DNA from: Deltaproteobacteria bacterium
GTDB lineage: Bacteria > Desulfobacterota > Desulfobulbia > Desulfobulbales > BM004
DNA: 13,334 nucleotides
Reading direction: 5' to 3'
NCBI GenBank assembly: GCA_019312695.1
Contig: JAFDCT010000067.1
Coordinates: 1 to 13,334 of the forward strand
Part shown: positions 7,741 through 13,115 of the stretch, one piece after another
Layout: every line of letters starts with the position of its first letter
Position numbering within the stretch: position 1 is the stretch's first letter
The notes under the pieces: generated by a model
The model's database searches: none
Told to the model about the DNA's origin: nothing
What the model saw: the letters and a program-made list of their open reading frames with translations, nothing else
Position numbers and translations under genes: made by a program

Positions 7741-9162
7741 TTATGAGCTTGATTCCACATAAGAAGCTGGGACCTCAAGATGGGAGTAATTTTCAAAGGT
7801 AGTAAATTTGTCAATAAAGGTGAGGTCAACGGTACCGGTGGGTCCATTTCTCTGTTTGCCGATAATCACCTCTGCAATGCCTCGCCTGGGATTATCTTCA
7901 CTTTTATTATAGACTTCATCCCGGTAAAGGAAACAGATAACATCGGCATCCTGCTCGATGGCTCCTGACTCACGTAGATCTGATAACTGCGGTCTTTTGT
8001 TCGGCCTGGATTCCAGGCTGCGGTTCAACTGAGAAAGTGCCATAACCGGGAGATCAAGCTCCTTGGCCATGGCCTTTAAGGACCTTGATATTTCACTGAT
8101 TTCCTGTTCACGGCGTTCCGCATTGGATCTGCCACGCATGAGCTGCAGGTAGTCAACCACTACCATGCCGATGTTGTGTTCCGCTTTCAGGCGCCGGGAT
8201 TTCGCCCGCATTTCCAGCACACCAATAGCAGGGGTGTCATCGATAAAGATCGGCGCCTCAGAGAGAATACCTGTGGCCCTGGCAAGTTTGGGCCAGTCAT
8301 GATCACGGATAAAACCTGTCCGCAGATCCTGTGAGTCAACCCGGCTTACAGAGCACAACATACGCATGCCGAGTTGTTCCTTGGACATTTCCAAACTGAA
8401 GACTGCAACAGGGATTTTATGAAAAATTGCGGCATTTTGAACAATATTAATGGCCAGAGCTGTTTTGCCCATACTTGGGCGGCCTGCCAGGATGATCAGG
8501 TCAGAGGGTTGGAGACCGGATGTTATCCTGTCGAGATAATCATAACCGGTCGGCACCCCGGTTATAAGTTCTTTTTTCTCAGCAAGTTTTTCCACCCGTT
8601 TGAAGGTCTCCGGGATAATCTTGCTGAGCGCCTGGTAATCCTGGCTGCTCTTGCTGCGGGAAATTTCAAAGATAGTCTGCTCAGCATCATCAACCAGGCT
8701 GTCAATATCATCCTGTTCTTCGTAACAGCGGGAAGCTATCTCGGTACAGGTCTGGATGAGATTGCGCAGGACCGCCTTTGCGCGGATTATCTGTGCATAA
8801 TATATGATATTGGCCGCAACTGGCACGATATCGGTAAGAGTGGAAAGGTAGGCCGGGCCGCCGGCAGCATCAAGCTGGTTTCTGTCGTTTAAGAGATTGG
8901 TAACCGTTATGATATCCTGTGGCTCATTTTTTTCAAAAAGAGCCACCATTGCCCTGAAGATGATCTTATGAGCTTCACGGTAGAAATCATCAGGTATCAG
9001 AAGTTCCAGTATCTTTACCAGTGCACCTTGCTGCAGCAGTATGGAACCCAGTACGCATTGCTCCGCCTCCAGGTTCTGAGGAGGCAAACGATGCGAATCC
9101 GAGGGTGTTATCGGCTTTGATGCTGATCTGCCAGCTTCCATGGCCCTGTCACCCTTTTTCAT
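7741..9162 (-). CDS. dnaB: Replicative DNA helicase DnaB
   Basis: DnaB is the hexameric 5'-3' helicase that unwinds DNA at the replication fork and contacts primase. It is 473 aa long. The N-terminal helical domain begins near PPQNLEAEQCVLGSIL (27-42). A linker precedes the RecA-like ATPase domain, with TGYDYLD near 205-211, Walker A GRPSMGKT (227-234), SLEMS (256-260) and Walker B VVVDYLQL (334-341). Further conserved stretches are SRSLKAMAKELDLPVMALSQ (359-378) and LSDLRESGAIEQDADVI (393-409). No intein is visible. Two starts are possible: ATG 9162, 3 nt after the rplI stop, or ATG 9141, which has AAGGG about 10 nt upstream. Both give an intact protein. The rplI-dnaB order is common in bacteria. 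Confidence 0.97.
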   Translation of the reverse strand: MKKGDRAMEAGRSASKPITPSDSHRLPPQNLEAEQCVLGSILLQQGALVKILELLIPDDFYREAHKIIFRAMVALFEKNEPQDIITVTNLLNDRNQLDAAGGPAYLSTLTDIVPVAANIIYYAQIIRAKAVLRNLIQTCTEIASRCYEEQDDIDSLVDDAEQTIFEISRSKSSQDYQALSKIIPETFKRVEKLAEKKELITGVPTGYDYLDRITSGLQPSDLIILAGRPSMGKTALAINIVQNAAIFHKIPVAVFSLEMSKEQLGMRMLCSVSRVDSQDLRTGFIRDHDWPKLARATGILSEAPIFIDDTPAIGVLEMRAKSRRLKAEHNIGMVVVDYLQLMRGRSNAERREQEISEISRSLKAMAKELDLPVMALSQLNRSLESRPNKRPQLSDLRESGAIEQDADVICFLYRDEVYNKSEDNPRRGIAEVIIGKQRNGPTGTVDLTFIDKFTTFENYSHLEVPASYVESSS

Positions 9163-9165
9163 CTC

Positions 9166-9621
9166 TTATATTTCAGTTTCCAGAGGAATGACCTGAACAG
9201 TGATGTCCGAAGTCATCTGGTAACCGACCTTAACCGCTACAGTGAATTCACCAAGAGTCTTGATGGGCTCTGTAAGAAGAATGTTCTTCTTTTCGATCTG
9301 AACGTCCATTTCTGCCAGTTTTTCAGCTATGTCGGCAGCAGTGACTGAGCCAAAAAGTTTTTCTTCCTCGCCCACGCGATGCTTAATGGTAATAATGGCA
9401 CCGGCTATTTTCTTTGACAGGGTCTCAGCCTCCTGTCGCTGTTTTTCCCTTCTGGCTACAATTGTTGCTTTTTCCTGTTCCAACAGGGCCAGATTGGCCT
9501 TATTGGCAATAACGGCCATTTTTTTGGGAATAAGATAATTCCTGGCATAACCTGGTTTTACTTTTACAATATCTCCTTCTTCGCCAAGAGTTTCAACAGT
9601 TGTTTTTAGAATGAGCTCCAT
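9166..9621 (-). CDS. rplI: 50S ribosomal protein bL9
   Basis: bL9 binds 23S rRNA at the base of the L1 stalk and has a long helix linking two domains. It is 151 aa, normal for the family. The N-terminal domain carries GEEGDIVKVKPGYARNYLIP (13-32), the L9 signature. A charged helix follows (about 45-75), then the C-terminal domain (KIAGAIITIKHRVGEEEKLF). The ATG at 9621 is preceded by GAGGTAGGA. The gene ends 3 nt before the dnaB start. Confidence 0.98.
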   Translation of the reverse strand: MELILKTTVETLGEEGDIVKVKPGYARNYLIPKKMAVIANKANLALLEQEKATIVARREKQRQEAETLSKKIAGAIITIKHRVGEEEKLFGSVTAADIAEKLAEMDVQIEKKNILLTEPIKTLGEFTVAVKVGYQMTSDITVQVIPLETEI

Positions 9622-9699
9622 ATTCCTACCTCGATAAATTTCCTTTCAAAATACTATTTGTTCTTGTTTGTAATAAATAAAAAAACATAAAATTTCTCG

Positions 9700-10686
9700 T
9701 CAAAGAGAACTGTTTTGGCTGTCACTTACATGGTCAAGCTTTCTGAAGTCAGCCCAGACATCAACTAAACCGAGAAATGATAATATGATGATGCCATAGG
9801 TTTGTATGAAGATCAACGCATAAATCAGGACACGGATCAAACTGGGTACGGACCATCTATTTAGAAGGCTTGCAGCTATGGCAAGTCCTTGAAAAAAATA
9901 TAATGTAGTGCAAATAATCAAACCGTTAAGACCAAAGATATTTAACGGTCTTGGGAGCAGCAGAAAAAATATTCCGGACAGAACCACCAGCCATACAAGA
10001 GGATCAGGCAGTTTCCATTCATTATACTCTGGCCAAGGAGTCTGCTCCCTGTTCTTTTTTTTGAGAAGCCAGTTCCCAAGGGCCAGGTTCAGCCAGGTGG
10101 TACTCAAAATAGCCGAGACAATCAGGGCCGGGAGAATCTTCGGAAAGAAATCCTGCAAGAGTTTTACAGTCTGGCGCAGGCTCTCCAGTGTATCCGGTGC
10201 CAGCTCGGCTGACTCTTCATAAAGCATGAGGCCGTTGCTTAATCCCCGGTCTATTTCGACAAGGATTGTTTCATAGGGGTTAGACTGATAAAACATGGCA
10301 AAGCTGACCCAGTAGAGGAGCCAGCAAAATGCCAGGACAATAGAACCCGCAAAACCTGTAGAAACTGGTGATTTCCTGTTAAAAACCCCGTAAGAGAAAA
10401 CTATCCCCGGCGGCACCATTGATAAGGAGAAAAACAGTTTCGGCAGAGAACCGAGTAACAGTGCCCCTCCTGCGGCAAGAAATGCTGCGTTGCGTATGAG
10501 AATCAAGCCCTTTTTATTGCCAAGTCTGGTAAGGTAATAAAACACCGGCAAAGGGATGAGAGTTGCCAACCAGCCGATTTTTTCAGGAAAGATTGCGGGA
10601 AGCAGAAAAATCGCAGCGAGAATGAACAGGCCTGTAATTTCAGCTTCACTTCCAGTATGTCTGCCCTTGAAGAATGGTGCAGCCAC
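9700..10686 (-). CDS. DUF2232 (YybS-like) integral membrane protein
   Basis: A polytopic membrane protein of 328 aa with about eight hydrophobic segments (near 17-33, 38-52, 62-82, 86-100, 110-132, 183-206, 230-275, 284-308). A soluble stretch (133-182) lies between two of them. The C-terminal LGLVDVWADFRKL is typical of the DUF2232 family as I recall it. The start is GTG at 10686, 15 nt after the rpsR stop, with AGG about 9 nt upstream. Family members lie between rpsR and rplI in many Desulfobacterota and, as yybS, near rplI in Bacillus. Conserved location beside ribosomal genes is the only functional hint; its biochemical role is not known to me. Confidence 0.85.
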   Translation of the reverse strand: MAAPFFKGRHTGSEAEITGLFILAAIFLLPAIFPEKIGWLATLIPLPVFYYLTRLGNKKGLILIRNAAFLAAGGALLLGSLPKLFFSLSMVPPGIVFSYGVFNRKSPVSTGFAGSIVLAFCWLLYWVSFAMFYQSNPYETILVEIDRGLSNGLMLYEESAELAPDTLESLRQTVKLLQDFFPKILPALIVSAILSTTWLNLALGNWLLKKKNREQTPWPEYNEWKLPDPLVWLVVLSGIFFLLLPRPLNIFGLNGLIICTTLYFFQGLAIAASLLNRWSVPSLIRVLIYALIFIQTYGIIILSFLGLVDVWADFRKLDHVSDSQNSSL

Positions 10687-10701
10687 CTCTTTGACCTGTT
10701 T

Positions 10702-10941
10702 TTACAGTTGGGTAGAGCCGGTATAAGGCATCAGGGCAATCTGTCTTGCTTTTTTAATAGCATCAGTTAGTTTCCTTTGATGCCTTGCACAGTTGCCATA
10801 AATACGTCGAGGAATAATTTTCCCCCGCTCGGTCACAAAATTCCGCAATGTTCTAACTTCCTTGTAGTCAATAACCAGACTCTTGTCCGCGCAAAATCGG
10901 CATACTTTCTGCCGGGGGAATATTCTCTTTTTAGGCGCCAT
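10702..10941 (-). CDS. rpsR: 30S ribosomal protein bS18
   Basis: bS18 binds with S6 on the platform of the 30S subunit. It is 79 aa, normal length. The signature [20 protein letters not shown] (25-44) and [14 protein letters not shown] (45-58) are clear. It has CRFC (14-17) and CARH (51-54), a possible zinc-binding C-x2-C/C-x2-H set of the kind kept in some S18 lineages. GGAG lies upstream of the ATG at 10941. It is 86 nt from rpsF, with no ssb gene between them. Confidence 0.98.
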   Translation of the reverse strand: MAPKKRIFPRQKVCRFCADKSLVIDYKEVRTLRNFVTERGKIIPRRIYGNCARHQRKLTDAIKKARQIALMPYTGSTQL

Positions 10942-11027
10942 AGTAACTCTCCATATATTTTTTCAGCAATTAATGAACATTAAACCAAACAACGAATGTG
11001 ATATGCATGGTGAAAAACTGATAGTAA

Positions 11028-11432
11028 TCAATCAGCCTGTTCTTCTTCGACAGTCCCAGATTCTTCATCCACCATCTCCTCGTCATCGGAAACCGGGACA
11101 GGTTCAGCTTGGGCCAGTTGTTCCTTTATTGCTTCAGGGTCGCAGGAATCAGACAGCTTGGTTGTTAAGTACTTGAGAACACGGTCATCGATTCTGAAAA
11201 GACGCTCGATTTCCGCAATAGATTCGGGAATACCGGTATAGTCGAGATAAACGTAATACCCCTGGTTTTCCTTTTTGATCAGGTAGGCAAGTTTTTTCAG
11301 ACCCCAGTTATTGATTCTGAGAATGGTGCCGCCATCATTTTCGATAGTCGAGGTTGTTCTGCTGGTGATTGCCTCAATCTCATCCTCATTAAGGTTTGGC
11401 CTGGCAATAAAGATCGTTTCGTATCTGCGCAT
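11028..11432 (-). CDS. rpsF: 30S ribosomal protein bS6
   Basis: bS6 pairs with S18 in the 30S platform. It is 134 aa. The ferredoxin-like core starts MRRYETIFIARPNL and continues NNWGLKKLAYLIKKENQGYY. An acidic C-terminal tail (about 107-134, rich in Glu/Asp) extends beyond the core, as in many bS6 proteins. The start is ATG 11432, because a strong GAGGAGG lies 5 nt upstream. A longer in-frame reading from 11513 would add an unrelated N-terminus across this ribosome site and is rejected. Confidence 0.97.
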   Translation of the reverse strand: MRRYETIFIARPNLNEDEIEAITSRTTSTIENDGGTILRINNWGLKKLAYLIKKENQGYYVYLDYTGIPESIAEIERLFRIDDRVLKYLTTKLSDSCDPEAIKEQLAQAEPVPVSDDEEMVDEESGTVEEEQAD

Positions 11433-11437
11433 GTTTT

Positions 11438-11444
11438 CCTCCTC
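11438..11444 (-). promoter_or_regulatory. Strong ribosome binding site of rpsF
   Basis: GAGGAGG is 5 nt before the ATG at 11432. It fixes the rpsF start and rules out the 27-residue upstream extension. Confidence 0.85.
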
Positions 11445-11497
11445 ATGGACTTGGAATTGGCCCTCGCTATCTATTTCCTGGCAGAGAGCAAGAAGGT

Positions 11498-11505
11498 TTA
11501 TATAA
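11498..11505 (-). promoter_or_regulatory. Candidate -10 region for the rpsF operon
   Basis: The minus strand reads TTATATAA here, about 66 nt before the rpsF ATG, downstream of an A/T-rich stretch. No convincing -35 box is at the right spacing. It is a plausible but weak promoter for the ribosomal block in the 128-nt mazG-rpsF gap. Confidence 0.22.
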
Positions 11506-11560
11506 TTAACCAAAATTTAAAAAAACGAATTTGCCTTTTTACTTGATGCAGAGGAAGTTG

Positions 11561-11968
11561 TCAATTTTTTTTGGAATCAGCTCGATCTGTTTTTTCTTTA
11601 CTCTTGATTTCCAACCATTTTTTCCTCAGTTCAGAGGTTGATTCAATTTGTTCATTGCTGAAAACATGGGGATGGCGACGGGTCATTTTTTCACTTATAG
11701 CTTCAATAACGTCATTTATGCCGAAGTGTTCCTCCTCATTATGGATCTGGGCCAACAGGACAATCAGGTACAGAATGTCTCCTAACTCTTCCTTGATGTG
11801 CTGCTGATTGCCGGTATCAATTGCCTCCAGAAGTTCATTCGTCTCTTCCTTAAGGTATTGTTTTAATGACAAAGGGGACTGTTGCCTGTCCCACGGACAT
11901 CCACGTTCAGATCGCAACTCACCGACAATGTTAACAAAACGCTCGAATAATTTTTGTGAATCAGTCAC
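11561..11968 (-). CDS. mazG: MazG-family nucleotide pyrophosphohydrolase, single-domain form
   Basis: MazG enzymes hydrolyse NTPs/dNTPs to NMP and pyrophosphate and clear non-canonical nucleotides or modulate ppGpp. The protein is 135 aa, about half the 263-aa E. coli MazG. It matches one MazG repeat: CPWDRQQSPLSLKQYLKEE (24-42), the metal-binding EETNELLEAI (41-50) and EELGD (60-64), and KMTRRHPHVF (94-103). The C-terminus is lysine-rich. The start is GTG at 11968, with GAGG 8 nt upstream. It is the most upstream minus-strand gene here, 128 nt before rpsF, and it borders the divergent region. Confidence 0.93.
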   Translation of the reverse strand: MTDSQKLFERFVNIVGELRSERGCPWDRQQSPLSLKQYLKEETNELLEAIDTGNQQHIKEELGDILYLIVLLAQIHNEEEHFGINDVIEAISEKMTRRHPHVFSNEQIESTSELRKKWLEIKSKEKTDRADSKKN

Positions 11969-12087
11969 TTTTTACCTCTATTTATATGTATTTTTGTAAA
12001 AGATTACTAAGAAGATGGTTTTAATTGTTTAAAAATGTCAATGTTAACGGTAGCGTAAAAGCACGACGCTTACAGGTGATACCTCCC

Positions 12088-12104
12088 TAATATAACTTAT
12101 ATTA
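12088..12104. promoter_or_regulatory. Perfect 17-nt palindrome, candidate operator or upstream activator site
   Basis: TAATATAACTTATATTA has 8-bp arms around a single central C. It lies 120 nt before mazG and about 160 nt before the sigma-54-like element. A dimeric regulator could bind it; no specific family is recognised. Confidence 0.35.
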
Positions 12105-12210
12105 TCAGGCCTCAAGATGCTCAAAGAGATTTTTTTTAAGAAAGTATTACAAATTTTTGGTTGTAATGAAAAAAAACAGTGTTTATATTGGCTCGCGAAA
12201 AATTCCATTG

Positions 12211-12237
12211 ATAAATGGTGAATGTCTTGCCATTTAT
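12211..12237. repeat. Inverted repeat ATAAATGG...CCATTTAT
   Basis: Perfect 8-bp arms (12211-12218 and 12230-12237) are separated by 11 nt. The repeat ends 14 nt before the sigma-54-like element, so it could be an activator or repressor site or an RNA hairpin. Confidence 0.35.
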
Positions 12238-12250
12238 TTACCTAACCAAT

Positions 12251-12268
12251 TTGTCACGCGGGTTGCAA
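12251..12268 (+). promoter_or_regulatory. Sigma-54-like -24/-12 promoter element
   Basis: The sequence TTGTCACGCGGGTTGCAA fits TGGCAC-N5-TTGCA at 10 of 11 fixed positions, with correct GG-N10-GC spacing. The one mismatch turns the -24 GG into GT, at an important position. Transcription would start near 12278, about 48 nt before the ATG of the broken small frame, and read into the AP2-like gene. Inverted repeats upstream could serve an enhancer-binding activator. Confidence 0.4.
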
Positions 12269-12325
12269 TATTGATGGTATAACTTTTAAGAAGCTGCCGT
12301 TAACCTTCTAATAATACTGGTTTAA

Positions 12326-12476
12326 ATGCAGTTTCTCCACTTACTATACAAGATTTTTTAAGCAACCAGCAATTGTTATATTTTCCGGCATTGCCATCGA
12401 GGCAAACCTGACAGGGCAATATTTACAAGAAATTGCCAAAGTATGTGAAAACAGAAAGTCTGATATCGAGGCTTGA
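12326..12476 (+). pseudogene. Candidate small gene (about 49 codons) broken by one base in a T6 run
   Basis: ATG at 12326 encodes MQFLHLLYKIF and then stops at TAA 12359-12361. If one T of the T6 run (12354-12359) is removed, the frame continues as KQPAIVIFSGIAIEANLTGQ and on to a TGA at 12474-12476. The second part has codon use like real genes (GGC ATT GCC ATC GAG GCA AAC CTG). The terminal TGA overlaps the GAGGAG ribosome site of the next gene, suggesting translational coupling. It could be a true frameshift, a homopolymer read error, or chance. The ribosome site before 12326 is weak. I do not recognise the peptide. Confidence 0.35.
12390..12437 (+). promoter_or_regulatory. Overlapping ATTGCC/GGCAAT segments able to form alternative hairpins
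   Basis: ATTGCC (12390-12395) can pair with GGCAAT (12415-12420), which can also pair with ATTGCC (12432-12437). GGCA at 12401 offers a third, shorter stem. The arrangement resembles mutually exclusive leader hairpins, but it lies inside the coding-looking small frame, so it may only reflect codon content. Confidence 0.2.
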
Positions 12477-12480
12477 GGAG
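12475..12480 (+). promoter_or_regulatory. Ribosome binding site of the AP2-like gene
   Basis: GAGGAG is 7 nt before the ATG at 12488. It decides for that start over an in-frame TTG at 12473 and overlaps the TGA of the preceding small frame. Confidence 0.75.
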
Positions 12481-12487
12481 TAAGTGC

Positions 12488-12925
12488 ATGAAGAAGGACG
12501 ATAAAATACTACTTGAAAAACATAAAGATATCGCCCGTATTGATCAGGATATAAAAAGGACACATGGCTGGTATGTACGTGTTCGCTACCTTGGTAAGAC
12601 GTATTCAAAATTTTTTTCCGACCGTAAATGCGGCGGCAGATATTCCAGTCTTCTTGCGGCTCTTGCCTGGCGTGACAAGACTGAGGCCAAGCTCGGCAAG
12701 CAAAGGACTAATAAGCATATTGTAACGATCAGCAACTCAAAAACCGGGGTTGTTGGTGTGCGGCATAATGCAAAACTGAATAGATATGAAGTGAGCTGGG
12801 TGACAGTTTCCGGCAAACAGGGCAAGACATCTGTTTCCATAAATAAGCATGGCAAAGACAAGGCCTTTGAAATGGCCTGCAGGATACGAAAGGAAAAAGA
12901 GTCTGAACGTTTGGCCGAAGGATAA
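12488..12925 (+). CDS. Small basic protein with two tandem AP2-like DNA-binding domains
   Basis: The product is 145 aa, lysine- and arginine-rich. Two related segments are visible. Residues 26-70 contain HGWYVRVRYLGKTYSKFFSD and then a helix (SSLLAALAWRDKTEAKL). Residues 84-138 contain SKTGVVGVRHNAKLNRYEVS, a further strand and a helix (KAFEMACRIRKEKE). Each reads as a three-strand sheet followed by a helix, the AP2/integrase-like DNA-binding fold. The GVVGV and xYxVxW patterns are typical of bacterial and phage AP2 domains. No nuclease or integrase catalytic domain is attached, so it may be a stand-alone DNA-binding protein. The ATG is set by GAGGAG. It is transcribed divergently from mazG and may be controlled by the element at 12251-12268. 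The fold call is from motif recall and no target is known. Confidence 0.75.
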   Translation: MKKDDKILLEKHKDIARIDQDIKRTHGWYVRVRYLGKTYSKFFSDRKCGGRYSSLLAALAWRDKTEAKLGKQRTNKHIVTISNSKTGVVGVRHNAKLNRYEVSWVTVSGKQGKTSVSINKHGKDKAFEMACRIRKEKESERLAEG

Positions 12926-13045
12926 GCTTGCCGCCAAGTAAATTGAGCTTGACAAATTGAGAGGTTTTGTTATTAATGCCTGTTTCTGAGTTTGCAGGGC
13001 AAGTGCGGCTTTACTCTTGTTTTATAGATACAATAATAACGATAT

Positions 13046-13089
13046 GGTAAGGGGCGAAGGTCTTATTAATATGTCTGAGACAACTTACC
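13046..13089 (+). promoter_or_regulatory. Potential nested stem-loop in the leader of the SAP-like gene
   Basis: GGTAAG (13046-13051) pairs with CTTACC (13084-13089), and inside it GTCT (13060-13063) pairs with AGAC (13078-13081). The structure ends 26 nt before the ATG at 13116. It matches no riboswitch class that I recognise; folding was not computed. Confidence 0.25.
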
Positions 13090-13115
13090 GTGTACGAGAT
13101 TAATAGGAAATTATC

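Larger units (their letters stand above)
12043..12304. repeat. 12-nt near-perfect inverted pair bounding 262 bp
   Basis: GTTAACGGTAGC (12043-12054) and the reverse complement of 12293-12304 (GTTAACGGCAGC) match at 11 of 12 positions. They bracket the palindrome and the sigma-54-like element. No target-site duplication is seen outside them and no transposase is inside. A degenerate MITE-like element or paired binding sites are possible; chance cannot be excluded. Confidence 0.25.
11969..12487. other. Divergent AT-rich region between mazG and the AP2-like gene
   Basis: This 519-nt stretch holds no gene of confident identity. It contains a perfect 17-nt palindrome (12088-12104), an 8-bp inverted repeat (12211-12237), a distant inverted pair (12043-12054/12293-12304) and a sigma-54-like element (12251-12268). 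It also holds a broken small reading frame (12326-12476). A minus-strand TTGACA (12041-12036) could be a -35 box for mazG, but no good -10 follows it. Confidence 0.5.

Noticed and set aside
8374-8892. 172-codon open frame on the plus strand
   Set aside because: It is antisense within the well-supported dnaB ATPase region, has no ribosome site and shows no recognisable domain.
11433-11560. S6:S18-binding autoregulatory leader before rpsF
   Set aside because: A short CUUGC/GCGAG pairing is possible, but I could not see the conserved motif of that RNA element, so it is not annotated.
12117-12221. 34-codon frame beginning MLKEIFFKKVL on the plus strand
   Set aside because: It is AT-driven and lysine/phenylalanine-rich with a T8 run and no adequate ribosome site, and it overlaps inverted repeats. 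It is too weak to call a gene.
12386-12420. GEMM (cyclic di-GMP) riboswitch look-alike with GGCAAACC
   Set aside because: Only the GGCAAACC string matches. The GACGCAAAGCC block and the tetraloop-receptor stems of the class are absent.
12998-13026. Possible intrinsic terminator after the AP2-like gene (CAAG...CTTG then TTTTA)
   Set aside because: The stem is only 4 bp with internal mismatches, so it is not enough for a terminator.
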